Shown piece after piece: positions 54,441 to 62,592 of a stretch of 64,000 nucleotides of DNA. The stretch covers positions 19,004-83,003 of the forward strand of contig CAJGCP010000006.1 in NCBI GenBank assembly GCA_904501885.1, given 5' to 3'. The stretch's first letter is position 1, and each line of letters starts with the position of its first letter. The position numbers and the translations under genes are program-made. The notes below the pieces were generated by a model. The model made no database searches. It was not told where the DNA came from and was given only the letters and a program-made list of their open reading frames with translations. The stretch comes from an uncultured Acetatifactor sp. (GTDB lineage Bacteria > Bacillota > Clostridia > Lachnospirales > Lachnospiraceae).

Positions 54441-56213
54441 TTGGAGCGCCTGTCGTTGGACTGCAAAGAGTTTAGCTTATCAAATGAGTATTTTGACGTT
54501 ATCACAGATTATCCTTTGCAAAGCAGTGAAGTACAGGATTTGGATGCCTGTGCTGTTGCGGTAGAGAATCTTTTTAACATTGTATATGTAAACCGAAACA
54601 GTATAGAGGATTTGGAAGATTATTTTTTTCAATACCGCAGCATTCCTAAATTATATGGATTAATGCAAAGTGAAAATACAGCAGTTGGAACCGGCACAGG
54701 GGTGGCTACGGCGGTAGGACCTGCAGGCACTACCTTTGACGCGGCCGGCTTGATTGATACTGGGATATTAAGGGTACAACAGGAGCCCCTTTCTTTGACC
54801 GGAAGAGGTGTGGTGGTTTGTATCATCGATACGGGAATTGACTATACCTTACCTGTATTTCAGGACGGGGCAGGCAATAGCAGAATACGCTCCATTTGGG
54901 ACCAGACGGTACAAACGGGAACGCCCCCTGAGGGCTTTTTCTTTGGAAGCGAATATCGGCGGGAAAATATTCAACAGGCGTTACAGGCGGAAGATCCCTA
55001 TGCAATTGTTCCAAGCCGCGATGAAATCGGTCATGGCACGGAGCTGGCAAGCGTGGCCGTGGGGAGCAGAATAGATGGCGGTAGCGGATTCTTAGGTGCA
55101 GCACCTAATGCCGAGATTGTAGTTGTTAAATTGAAACCCTGTAAGCAGTATTTGCGGGATTTTTATCTTTTGCCACAGAACGTGCCTGCATACTCGGAGA
55201 CAGATTTGATGTTAGCGGTGCAGTATGCGGAAGGGTTTGCAGATCAATTCAGACGGCCCGTGGTTATATGTCTCGGTGTAGGCACCAGTTATGGAGACCA
55301 CGAGGGAAATTCGTCTCTCACCCGATATCTGAATACTGTGGGAGGCAGGAGAAGTCGCGCTGTGGTAGTATGCGGTGGAAATGAGGGCAATGCGGATCAT
55401 CATTTCCAGGCGCAATTAAACGCAGAAGAAAATAGACGGGAACCGCTGGAAGTGGAGGTTCGCGTAGGAGAAAACGAGAAGGGATTCCTGATGGAGTTTT
55501 GGGGCAGTGCCCCGAATGTGTTTACCGTGTCCGCCCGTTCTCCGGGAGGGGAGACCACCCCGCCGGTTCGATTGGGGTTGCGGGAGGAAGTTACTTATGG
55601 ATTCGTGTATGAACGTACCCGGATCTCGGTGAAGGGAGAAATCGTGGAGCCCTCCTCGGGAGCCGAACTGATTCTCTTGCGGATTCAAGATCCCACGCCC
55701 GGTATCTGGACCTTTCGGGTGGAGGCTATGGAGACGGGAACTGCCGGGGAATTGCATATTTGGTTGCCCATCCGTCAATTTTTAAGTGGCGATACTTATT
55801 TTTTAACCCCCTCTCCCTATGTCACTTTGACAGAGCCCATTTTCGGAAACAATGTGATTGGCGTATCCGCCTACAATGTGGCCAATAATGGCGTCTACAT
55901 TAATTCGGGAAGAGGATTTTCCAGGGAGGGTAAGATTTTTCCCACCCTTGCCGCCCCGGGTGTAAATGTGTCAACAGTCAGAGGAAAACGCAGTGGCACC
56001 GGTGTGGCCGCAGCCATGTGCGCAGGGGCGGTGGCACAGTTTATGGAGTGGGCCGTGGTGCGGGGCAACAATGATGTGGTGTCCGGCAGGGAGGTTCGCA
56101 ATTATTTCATCCGTGGTGCCGACAGAAGTACGGTATATTCCTATCCCAATAGGGAGTGGGGATATGGAAGTCTTAACATGGTAGGAACTTTTGATGCTTT
56201 GATTGGTGTGTAA
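54441..56213 (+). CDS. Csp-like S8 subtilase with catalytic Ser replaced by Gly
   Basis: A 590-residue subtilase-fold protein. Asp130 in CIIDTGID and His198 in IGHGTELAS are present, but the nucleophile position reads SGTGVAAAMCAG, with Gly521 where Ser is expected (GTS). The large insert (~330-450) is typical of the clostridial Csp proteases involved in spore germination, where pseudoprotease members are known. There is no signal peptide. The start is unclear: TTG 54441 gives this frame, TTG 54456 has GGAG nine bases upstream, and no in-frame ATG exists before residue 74. A non-proteolytic role is likely unless sequence data are wrong. Confidence 0.78.
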   Translation: MERLSLDCKEFSLSNEYFDVITDYPLQSSEVQDLDACAVAVENLFNIVYVNRNSIEDLEDYFFQYRSIPKLYGLMQSENTAVGTGTGVATAVGPAGTTFDAAGLIDTGILRVQQEPLSLTGRGVVVCIIDTGIDYTLPVFQDGAGNSRIRSIWDQTVQTGTPPEGFFFGSEYRRENIQQALQAEDPYAIVPSRDEIGHGTELASVAVGSRIDGGSGFLGAAPNAEIVVVKLKPCKQYLRDFYLLPQNVPAYSETDLMLAVQYAEGFADQFRRPVVICLGVGTSYGDHEGNSSLTRYLNTVGGRRSRAVVVCGGNEGNADHHFQAQLNAEENRREPLEVEVRVGENEKGFLMEFWGSAPNVFTVSARSPGGETTPPVRLGLREEVTYGFVYERTRISVKGEIVEPSSGAELILLRIQDPTPGIWTFRVEAMETGTAGELHIWLPIRQFLSGDTYFLTPSPYVTLTEPIFGNNVIGVSAYNVANNGVYINSGRGFSREGKIFPTLAAPGVNVSTVRGKRSGTGVAAAMCAGAVAQFMEWAVVRGNNDVVSGREVRNYFIRGADRSTVYSYPNREWGYGSLNMVGTFDALIGV

Positions 56214-56236
56214 CCTTGAAATAGAATGGAGTAAAA

Positions 56237-57229
56237 ATGAAAGCAAATAAATTGGTGATTTTAATAGGTGTCATTTGTGCGGTGTTGGCGGTGATATCAT
56301 TGATATCCCATCAGCAGCAGGAGGGTGTGGATAGTTCCTCGCAGGGAGGCTCGGCGACAGAGAGTATGGAGTCTGTTTCCTCAGAGCAGTCTGATTCTGT
56401 GGAAGGGCAGGAGCCTGTAAACAGTCAGCCCCCTGTGGAAAGTCAGGAAGCTGTAGAAAACATAATGGATTCAGAGGGTAGCTCCTCCTTGGAGGAGACG
56501 GCCTCCGTCATTTTACCCCAAGGTAAAGATTGGGGTTTGTATTTCCTGGAGTCCGGTACGCGCCCCAGGGGGAATGAAACTTTAGAATATCTGTCAGAGT
56601 ACAATGCCTATTTTTGTGCAGAGGAAACAGACAATGTGCTGTATTTGACCTTCGACTGTGGCTATGAGGGCGGTTATACGGAGGCAATTCTGGACGCGCT
56701 GAAAAAACATGATGTGAAGGCTACCTTTTTCGTGGTAGGTCATTATTTAAACTCGGCGCCGGATTTGGTAAAGAGAATGGTGGAGGAAGGTCATATTGTG
56801 GGCAATCATTCCTATCATCATCCGGATATGACCCAGATGAGTGACATGGAAGCGTTCCAAAAGGAACTGGTTGATGTGGAGGCCAAATATGAGGAGCTGA
56901 CTGGTCAGAAAATGGCGAAGTATTTTCGGCCGCCTCAGGGAAAATATAATGACAGAAGTCTTCAGATGGCAGAGGATTTGGGATATGCCACCTTCTTCTG
57001 GAGTGTGGCCTACGCAGACTGGAACAAGAATTCCCAGCCCAGTCACAACAAGGCTTTCGAGACTTTGTCCAAGCGGACACATCCCGGTGCCATTATTTTG
57101 TTGCACAATACGTCTAAAACCAATGGAGAAATCCTGGATGAAATGCTGACCAAATGGGAAGGCATGGGATATACCTTTGGTACCTTAGAAAAATTTGCCT
57201 GTACCGACGGTACCAAGGCGGGACAATAA
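56237..57229 (+). CDS. PdaA-like polysaccharide deacetylase
   Basis: A 330-residue protein with an N-terminal membrane anchor, a Ser/Glu-rich linker (~30-90) and a NodB domain. YLTFDCGYEGGYT replaces the usual TFDDG, as in PdaA (TFDNG), the enzyme that makes muramic-delta-lactam in spore cortex. VGNHSYHHPDM holds the metal His residues and ILLHNTSKTN the C-terminal motif. A role in cortex or wall peptidoglycan is likely, and its neighbour is a Csp-like protein, which also points to sporulation. It starts 23 bases after the Csp gene. Confidence 0.85.
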   Translation: MKANKLVILIGVICAVLAVISLISHQQQEGVDSSSQGGSATESMESVSSEQSDSVEGQEPVNSQPPVESQEAVENIMDSEGSSSLEETASVILPQGKDWGLYFLESGTRPRGNETLEYLSEYNAYFCAEETDNVLYLTFDCGYEGGYTEAILDALKKHDVKATFFVVGHYLNSAPDLVKRMVEEGHIVGNHSYHHPDMTQMSDMEAFQKELVDVEAKYEELTGQKMAKYFRPPQGKYNDRSLQMAEDLGYATFFWSVAYADWNKNSQPSHNKAFETLSKRTHPGAIILLHNTSKTNGEILDEMLTKWEGMGYTFGTLEKFACTDGTKAGQ

Positions 57230-57236
57230 GAATGAA

Positions 57237-57290
57237 AAACGAGGGTGACCAACAGGTCCTTATGGACCCATGGTTCCCTCGTTTGTTTTT
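57237..57290. terminator. Terminator between the PdaA-like gene and purC
   Basis: AAACGAGGG (57237-57245) pairs with CCCTCGTTT (57276-57284) around an inner GGTCC/GGACC hairpin, with T runs on the + side. It also ends purC on the other strand. Confidence 0.75.
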
Positions 57291-57314
57291 CCTTTACTAT
57301 CGGATGTTTCTGTA

Positions 57315-57998
57315 TTATCTGTTCAAAATCAACTTCGTCAATTCTACGGGATCAACAATCTTGCCGTCCTTGTAAACACGCATGTTTCCGGAAGCGATTT
57401 CATCGATGAGAATAACTTCGTCGTTGTTGTAACCGAACTCAAACTTGATGTCCCACAAATCCAAACCGATGGATTTTAAATCATCAGCTACGATCTTGGT
57501 AATCTTCAGGGTCTGCTCCTTCATGCTCTCGAACATTTCGGGAGTCATAATACCAAGTGCTGCAAGACCTTCGCCGGTAACCAGGGGATCACCCAATGCA
57601 TCGTTCTTGAAGGTACACTCTACATAGCCACCCTCCAAAACAGTACCGTCAGCGATGTACTCGCCGTATCTGCGGATGAAACTTCCGGTTGCAACCAAAC
57701 GGCAGATTACTTCTAATCCGTGACCGAATACCTTGCCGGGAAGTACTTCCATGGTAGCATTCTCAATATCTGCGCTTACGTAGTGAGTTTTAATACCTGC
57801 CTTCTTCAGAAGTTCAAAATAAAGAATAGAGGTCTGAAGATTTGCTTTGCCGATGCCCTCGATGGTCAAGCCAACGGAATTCTCACCGGGATCGAATACG
57901 CCGTCCTTGCCGGTGCAGTCATCCTTGAATTTCAGCATTACATTGCCATTGTCCAGGCTGTAGACATCTTTGGTTTTGCCTTCATAAATCTTTTTCAT
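57315..57998 (-). CDS. purC: Phosphoribosylaminoimidazole-succinocarboxamide synthase
   Basis: A 227-residue SAICAR synthetase: YEGKTKDVYSLDNGNVMLKF is the N-terminal ATP-binding region, LEVICRLVATGSFIRRYGE and DIKFEFGYNNDEVILIDEI are the conserved PurC blocks. It joins aspartate to CAIR in purine synthesis. Here it stands alone, divergent from guaA, so both purine genes share one regulatory gap. AAAGGAG precedes the start. Confidence 0.96.
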   Translation of the reverse strand: MKKIYEGKTKDVYSLDNGNVMLKFKDDCTGKDGVFDPGENSVGLTIEGIGKANLQTSILYFELLKKAGIKTHYVSADIENATMEVLPGKVFGHGLEVICRLVATGSFIRRYGEYIADGTVLEGGYVECTFKNDALGDPLVTGEGLAALGIMTPEMFESMKEQTLKITKIVADDLKSIGLDLWDIKFEFGYNNDEVILIDEIASGNMRVYKDGKIVDPVELTKLILNR

Positions 57999-58044
57999 AT
58001 AAAAACTCTCCTTTGCGTAAGATTTTTGTTTTTCTAACGAAATA

Positions 58045-58073
58045 ACTTTAGCACAAAATGGCGTGATGTGAAA
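58045..58073 (-). promoter_or_regulatory. Promoter of purC
   Basis: On the - strand: -35 TTTCAC (58073-58068), 17-base spacer, -10 TAAAGT (58050-58045), 47 bases before the purC start. Confidence 0.6.
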
Positions 58074-58113
58074 TAGATTTTTACAAAAAAATTAAAATTT
58101 TTTCTAAATTTAC

Positions 58114-58142
58114 TTTTCATCAAAAAAAAATTATACTATAAT
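58114..58142 (+). promoter_or_regulatory. Promoter of guaA
   Basis: -35 TTTTCA (58114-58119), 17-base A-rich spacer, perfect -10 TATAAT (58137-58142), 63 bases before guaA. No purine riboswitch fold or PurR-box pair was recognised in the divergent gap 57999-58204, which is otherwise A/T-rich. Confidence 0.7.
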
Positions 58143-58204
58143 GTATTTGTTCAATTTGAGGGGTTTATAATAAGCCGTAAAGGCATTAAAATTGGAGGAA
58201 AAAC

Positions 58205-59497
58205 ATGAAGCAGGATATGATCGTTATTTTGGACATGGGCAGTACCGAAAACACTGTCATTGCAAGACAGATTCGTGACATGGGCGTGTACAGTGAGATT
58301 CATCCCCATGATATCACACCGGATGAGTTGAAGGCACTCAATAATGTCAAAGGTATCATCTTAAATGGTGGTGAGAATCGAGTGGTAGATGGCGTACCCG
58401 TGGATGTGGATCCTGCCATTTATGAATGTGGATATCCTGTCATTTCCATAGACCATCCCACAGCAAAATGTGAGAAGCAATATGCTACTTTGCCGGATGA
58501 GGCTGTTTTGAAAGCATTTGTATTTGATGAGTGTAAGGCAGAAGCCAACTGGAATATGAAGAATTTCATTGCTGACCAGATCGAATTGGTACGCCGTCAG
58601 GTGGGCGACAAGAAAGTGTTGCTGGCACTGTCCGGCGGTGTGGACTCTTCCGTAGTAGCGGCACTCTTAATCAAGGCCATCGGCAAGCAGCTGGTGTGCG
58701 TACATGTGAATCATGGCTTGATGAGAAAGAACGAATCCGAGAATGTTATCGAAGTATTTAGAAATCAGTTGGATGCCAACTTGATTTATGTGGATGCTAC
58801 CGACAGATTCTTAGGTAAACTGGAAGGCGTGGCAGATCCCGAAGAAAAGAGAAAAATTATCGGCGGTGAGTTTATCCGCGTGTTTGAAGAAGAAGCGAGA
58901 AAGTTGGAAGGCATCGACTTCCTGGGACAGGGCACCATTTATCCCGACATCATCGAAAGTGGTACCAAGACTGCAAAATGCGTAAAGTCCCATCACAATG
59001 TAGGCGGACTTCCTGAGGATCTGCAGTTTGCATTGGTAGAGCCTCTGGCACAGTTGTTCAAAGATGAAGTGCGTGCCTGCGGTGTAGAACTTGGCCTCCC
59101 TGCAGAGATGGTTTATCGTCAGCCCTTCCCCGGCCCCGGCTTGGGTGTGCGTTGCTTGGGCGCTATCACCAGAGACCGTCTGGAAGCACTCCGTGAATCC
59201 GATGCGATTCTTCGTGAAGAATTTGCTAAGGCAGGTCTGGACAAGAAAGTATGGCAGTACTTCACTGTAGTGCCTGATTTCAAGGCAGTAGGCGTCAGAG
59301 ACAACGCAAGAAGCATGGGCTACATGGTAGTCATCCGTGCAGTCAACACCATCGACGCAATGACCGCTACCATCGAAAGACTGGACTACGACTTCTTAGA
59401 GAAAGTCGTGGCACGAATCACAGCAGAAGTGCCCAGCGTAAATAGAGTTTGCTACGAACTCACAAATAAGCCTGTAGCAACGATAGAGTTCGAATAA
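58205..59497 (+). CDS. guaA: GMP synthetase with largely deleted glutaminase domain
   Basis: A 430-residue protein versus about 510-525 for usual GuaA. The ATP-pyrophosphatase domain (LLALSGGVDSSVVAALL from residue 140) and C-terminal dimerisation domain (RQPFPGPGLGVRCLG to ATIEFE) are complete. The first ~115 residues keep only the start of the class I amidotransferase fold (IVILDMGSTENTVIARQIRD, GIILNGGENRV). The nucleophile Cys motif (GxCxG-like) and the His-Glu pair are absent. It would make GMP from XMP with free ammonia or with a separate glutaminase. The start follows GGAGG and the frame shows no break. Confidence 0.85.
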   Translation: MKQDMIVILDMGSTENTVIARQIRDMGVYSEIHPHDITPDELKALNNVKGIILNGGENRVVDGVPVDVDPAIYECGYPVISIDHPTAKCEKQYATLPDEAVLKAFVFDECKAEANWNMKNFIADQIELVRRQVGDKKVLLALSGGVDSSVVAALLIKAIGKQLVCVHVNHGLMRKNESENVIEVFRNQLDANLIYVDATDRFLGKLEGVADPEEKRKIIGGEFIRVFEEEARKLEGIDFLGQGTIYPDIIESGTKTAKCVKSHHNVGGLPEDLQFALVEPLAQLFKDEVRACGVELGLPAEMVYRQPFPGPGLGVRCLGAITRDRLEALRESDAILREEFAKAGLDKKVWQYFTVVPDFKAVGVRDNARSMGYMVVIRAVNTIDAMTATIERLDYDFLEKVVARITAEVPSVNRVCYELTNKPVATIEFE

Positions 59498-59523
59498 TCG
59501 CGACTGCCTATTTATTGGGCCCA

Positions 59524-59562
59524 GCCCGCGTACGAGCGACTTTGTCGCGAGTTCGCACTCGG
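59524..59562. repeat. GC-rich nested palindromes behind guaA
   Basis: The stretch contains GCGACTTTGTCGC and CGAGTTCGCACTCG as adjacent inverted repeats, bounded by CCCG and CGGG. It resembles a small dispersed palindromic element. No second copy was noticed in this window. Confidence 0.4.
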
Positions 59563-59580
59563 GTTATAGTAATATAAGTT

Positions 59581-59626
59581 GAGCCAAGAAATGCTGAATT
59601 TACGGCGTTTCTTGGCTCTTGCTTTT
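59581..59626 (+). terminator. Terminator after guaA
   Basis: GAGCCAAGAAATGC (59581-59594) pairs with GCGTTTCTTGGCTC (59605-59618) with one mismatch, followed by TTGCTTTT. Confidence 0.8.
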
Positions 59627-59645
59627 GGTGTAATTCATATTACAC

Positions 59646-60109
59646 ATAGCACAGAAAAAGCTTGATGATACACTGGCAGATAACCAAGAACTGGAAACAG
59701 AAAGATGAATTTTGCAGATGAAAAATTCTCGGCTACAGACCGAGTATTATGAGGCTGCAGATAAGCTGACAGATAAAAAGAATGAGATAGAGATTGCGGA
59801 AAAAGAGGCTGATAAATGGCGCAAGGTATCTGATATTGCTAAGCAGGAAACGGAATATGCACAGTTTGAACTGGCAGAAGCAGAAAAGTTGAAAAAGGAG
59901 TTGTTGAGTGTTGTGGATGGTGATTCATATCTAAAGGAGCAGTGCGGTATCAGAATCATGTGTTGCAGGAGGAGAATAGGACGCTTAAGGATAAGCTGGA
60001 AAAAGCATATGAGTTTATGAAACAGTTCGTGATTGATGGGATGAATCTGCTGGAGAAGTTTATGGATTGGATTGGCGAGAAGGTTATAGATGTGGGGAGA
60101 GGAAGGTGA
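59646..60109 (+). pseudogene. C-terminal remnant of a plasmid mobilization/recombination (Mob/Pre-like) protein
   Basis: The coiled-coil coding text runs from 59649, is broken by a TGA at 59706-59708, continues in frame to about 59945, then shifts to another frame (reading YQNHVLQEENRTLKDKLEK and AYEFMKQFVIDGMNLLEKFM) and stops at 60107-60109. The Glu/Lys-rich coiled coil with a KxFMKQFxxxGxNLLEKF end resembles the C-terminal part of Mob/Pre relaxases of small plasmids and integrative elements. One in-frame stop plus one frameshift and no relaxase domain make it a pseudogene. It lies between the guaA terminator and the methyltransferase gene. Confidence 0.55.
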
Positions 60110-60124
60110 AAAGTAAAAATATAC

Positions 60125-60153
60125 TAGACAAATTTGCAAAAGCGAAATATAAT
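60125..60153 (+). promoter_or_regulatory. Promoter of the XRE-methyltransferase gene
   Basis: -35 TAGACA (60125-60130), 17-base spacer, -10 TATAAT (60148-60153), 40 bases before the start. Confidence 0.7.
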
Positions 60154-60164
60154 AAAATGTGCAA
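60134..60164. promoter_or_regulatory. Possible operator for the methyltransferase's own HTH domain
   Basis: TTGCA (60134-60138) and TGCAA (60160-60164) are inverted copies that flank the -10 box. HTH-fused methyltransferases commonly repress their own genes, so this is a candidate site. The repeat is short and could be chance. Confidence 0.35.
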
Positions 60165-60192
60165 TACAGTTCGCAAAATGGAGAAAAACGCT

Positions 60193-61329
60193 ATGGTAAG
60201 TAAAGTGAGAGAGATAAGGAAAGAAAAGCAAATGACACAAGATTATCTAGCAAGTGTATCGGGAATCAGTCGGAAATATTTGTCTATGATAGAGGCAAAT
60301 AAAGTAACCCCTTCTGTGGACATAGCTGTACGAATTGCAGAAGGATTATCTGTTAATGTAGAAAAATTGTTTTTAAAGATTGATAACGAAAGGGTTAATG
60401 TTTATCCGAATCCTGTAAAATTTGCGGATTTGTTTTGTGGTATTGGTGGTTTTAGATATGCATCTTCTCAAGCGTTTAAGTCTTTGGGAATAAATGGGGA
60501 ATGTGTATTTAGTAGTGATATTGACAAATATGCGCAAGAAAGTTACGAGGCTAATTTTGGTAAGAGACCTGTTGGTGATATTACTAAAGTTGATGAAAAG
60601 AAGATACCAGATATAGATTTATTATATGCAGGTTTTCCGTGCCAGGCTTTTTCAATATGCGGATTGCAAAAAGGATTTGAAGATGCAACAAGAGGAACAT
60701 TGTTTTTTGATATTGCTAGGATAATCAAAGAGAAAAAGCCTAAGGCGTTTGTATTGGAAAATGTAAAAAATTTGGCAAGTCATGATGGTGGAAAAACACT
60801 TGCGACTATATTATCTGTATTGCGTGATGAACTAGGATATTATGTAGATTACCACTTACTTAATGCCTTAGATTTCGGATTGCCTCAGAAAAGAGAACGA
60901 ATTATAATAGTTGGGGCATTAGAACCATTTGAAATGGATTGGAATTTTTCAATAGATAAAAAGAAATCTTTAGAAGATATATTGGAAAAGACTGTTGATA
61001 AAAAACATTATGCTTCTAAAGAAATTGTGAAAAAAAGAAAAGCGAAGCATACTGCAAAAATAAAACCAGCAATTTGGCATGAAAATAAATCAGGAAATGT
61101 ATCTTCTTATCCGTATAGTTGCGCATTAAGAGCGGGTGCAAGTTATAATTATTTATTAGTGGATGGAGAAAGGAGATTGACTCCAAGAGAAATGTTACGT
61201 TTACAAGGTTTTCCTGATGAATTTAAGATGGTAGTATCAGATACACAAACAAGAAAACAAGCAGGAAATGCCATTCCGGTTGATATGGTGGCTAAAGTTA
61301 TAGAACGCTTTTTGCCGTTGATATTTTAG
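60193..61329 (+). CDS. XRE-fused DNA (cytosine-5)-methyltransferase
   Basis: A 378-residue protein. Residues ~4-60 are an XRE helix-turn-helix (VREIRKEKQMTQDYLASVSG, then ISRKYLSMIEANKVTPSV). From residue 77 it is a C5 methyltransferase: motif I FADLFCGIGGFRYA, motif IV GFPCQAFS with the catalytic Cys150, motif VI ENVKNL, motif VIII QKRERIIIVG, and C-terminal motif IX-X RLTPREMLRLQGFPD and QAGNAIPV. N-terminal HTH regions in such enzymes regulate transcription of the R-M genes. ATG 60193 has GGAG nine bases upstream; the frame extends back to 60067 without a ribosome site. The DNA is AT-rich compared with guaA. The target sequence cannot be read. Confidence 0.92.
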   Translation: MVSKVREIRKEKQMTQDYLASVSGISRKYLSMIEANKVTPSVDIAVRIAEGLSVNVEKLFLKIDNERVNVYPNPVKFADLFCGIGGFRYASSQAFKSLGINGECVFSSDIDKYAQESYEANFGKRPVGDITKVDEKKIPDIDLLYAGFPCQAFSICGLQKGFEDATRGTLFFDIARIIKEKKPKAFVLENVKNLASHDGGKTLATILSVLRDELGYYVDYHLLNALDFGLPQKRERIIIVGALEPFEMDWNFSIDKKKSLEDILEKTVDKKHYASKEIVKKRKAKHTAKIKPAIWHENKSGNVSSYPYSCALRAGASYNYLLVDGERRLTPREMLRLQGFPDEFKMVVSDTQTRKQAGNAIPVDMVAKVIERFLPLIF

Positions 61330-61358
61330 ATGAAAAGATTATAAATGTATGATATAAT
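61330..61358 (+). promoter_or_regulatory. Possible promoter of the candidate restriction gene
   Basis: TATAAT (61353-61358) with ATGAAA (61330-61335) 17 bases upstream. The -10 is perfect, the -35 weak. GGAGG follows before the start. It may be a target for the HTH of the methyltransferase. Confidence 0.45.
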
Positions 61359-61389
61359 ACCTTCATACGAATGATATGGAGGTATTTTT

Positions 61390-62136
61390 ATGTCTGGACC
61401 AAGATTGAGAACTGTAAACAAGGCAGTAGCTCCGTTTGATTGCAATAAATTTCCAAGCAAGTTTGTTGATACGCTTGCACGGGAAATTGTTTATATGATG
61501 GCAACAAAGCATCATATGTCTTTAGAAGGAAATGAATGGGAGCAGATTTTTGCAAGCTGTGTAGGAGCAGAGTGGAAACCTTCAAATGTAGGTTTGGATG
61601 ATGTTGTTTTAGATAATTGTTGTTGGGGTGCTAAAACTGTTTTTGGAACAAATAATATTGCAAATCAGCAAACGGTTAGACTGATTGCAGGAAGAAATTC
61701 GCCAGCTTACAGTTATGGAGTAGACAAAATAACAAGCGAAGATCCCAATGAGATTGGGAAAATGGTGTTGGAAATATGGAATGAACGAGTATCTGCAGTT
61801 CGACAAGTTTTTAAATTTGTTCGTACCGTAGTGCTTGTGAAAGCAAAAGATTTTAGTGAATATTTGGTATTTGAGTTCGATACTATACGATATGATCCAG
61901 AATTATATGTTTTTGAGTGGAATAAAAACAATAATCTTGAAGGGTATGACAAGACAACAGGAGCGCATAAATTTACCTGGCAACCAAGTGGTAGCCAATT
62001 TACGATTATTGAAGAGATACCTAAGGATAGATGGCATATCAAGATTAAGAAACCGGAGCTGGTTGATAAGGAAACTATTTTACAAGCGGTACATTTCGAT
62101 AGTTCATGGTATGATGTTGTTAGGAATGAAGAATAA
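61390..62136 (+). CDS. Candidate type II restriction endonuclease of unrecognised family
   Basis: A 248-residue soluble protein directly after the C5 methyltransferase gene, on the same strand and similarly AT-rich. I do not recognise the family. Residues ~64-80 read GLDDVVLDNCCWGAKTVFG, in which an Asp followed about ten residues later by AK could be a PD-(D/E)xK-like core. VTVR-like strands later and a C-terminal WxVRNEE end complete it. Restriction function is inferred from position only; other R-M-linked proteins are possible. GGAGG lies about seven bases before the ATG. Confidence 0.5.
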   Translation: MSGPRLRTVNKAVAPFDCNKFPSKFVDTLAREIVYMMATKHHMSLEGNEWEQIFASCVGAEWKPSNVGLDDVVLDNCCWGAKTVFGTNNIANQQTVRLIAGRNSPAYSYGVDKITSEDPNEIGKMVLEIWNERVSAVRQVFKFVRTVVLVKAKDFSEYLVFEFDTIRYDPELYVFEWNKNNNLEGYDKTTGAHKFTWQPSGSQFTIIEEIPKDRWHIKIKKPELVDKETILQAVHFDSSWYDVVRNEE

Positions 62137-62167
62137 AGATTTTGAAATATGAGAAAGGAATCGCCAT

Positions 62168-62347
62168 ATGTATAATATTGTTATTGAAGTGAAGGCTAAT
62201 GTTGGAGATAGACAGCAAAAGGTAAGAGTTATTAGTCGGGATGAAATTGAGAGTTCGGTAATTGAGTTTGTGAAGAATATGAGGCTTGATGAAGTTAAAA
62301 TGTATGGAAAAAGTAAAGGCTGGAATGTCTCTGTAGTAAATGATTAA
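62168..62347 (+). CDS. Small 59-residue protein of unknown function
   Basis: The ORF runs from ATG at 62168 to TAA at 62345-62347, with AAAGGA nine bases upstream. The product (MYNIVIEVKANVGDRQQKV, then DEIESSVIEFVKNMRLDEVK) looks like a single alpha/beta unit, charged and without membrane segments. It lies 31 bases after the candidate restriction gene and is followed by a terminator, so it is probably the last gene of that operon. No family recognised. Confidence 0.5.
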   Translation: MYNIVIEVKANVGDRQQKVRVISRDEIESSVIEFVKNMRLDEVKMYGKSKGWNVSVVND

Positions 62348-62416
62348 AAAGGTATCTTTTAATAATATAAATTCCGTACTGGTGGCTTGATAAATTAAAC
62401 AGTGTGGTGTACATGG

Positions 62417-62446
62417 AGAATGGGATTATTAATCTCATTCTTTTTT
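62417..62446 (+). terminator. Terminator after the R-M operon
   Basis: AGAATGGGATT pairs with AATCTCATTCT (one wobble) around a 3-base loop, followed by TTTTTT. Confidence 0.8.
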
Positions 62447-62530
62447 GTATACGAAACAAAAACCGTAGAAGAGTCGAAAAGAAAAAACTAAATATGGAAA
62501 GAAAAAACGAATAAAATCACATAGAGTCTA

Positions 62531-62558
62531 TTGACAAGAGAGAGGAGTGTGTTATTAT
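62531..62558 (+). promoter_or_regulatory. Promoter of the DUF262 gene
   Basis: Perfect -35 TTGACA (62531-62536), 16-base spacer, -10 TATTAT (62553-62558), 35 bases before the start. The rest of the gap 62447-62530 shows nothing I can identify. Confidence 0.7.
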
Positions 62559-62592
62559 ATATATATGAAATTTTATACAAGGAGGATGTATT

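Noticed and set aside
57999..58204. Purine riboswitch or PurR-box in the purC-guaA gap
   Set aside because: No conserved riboswitch core or paired PurR boxes were visible; the gap is mainly A/T runs and two promoters.
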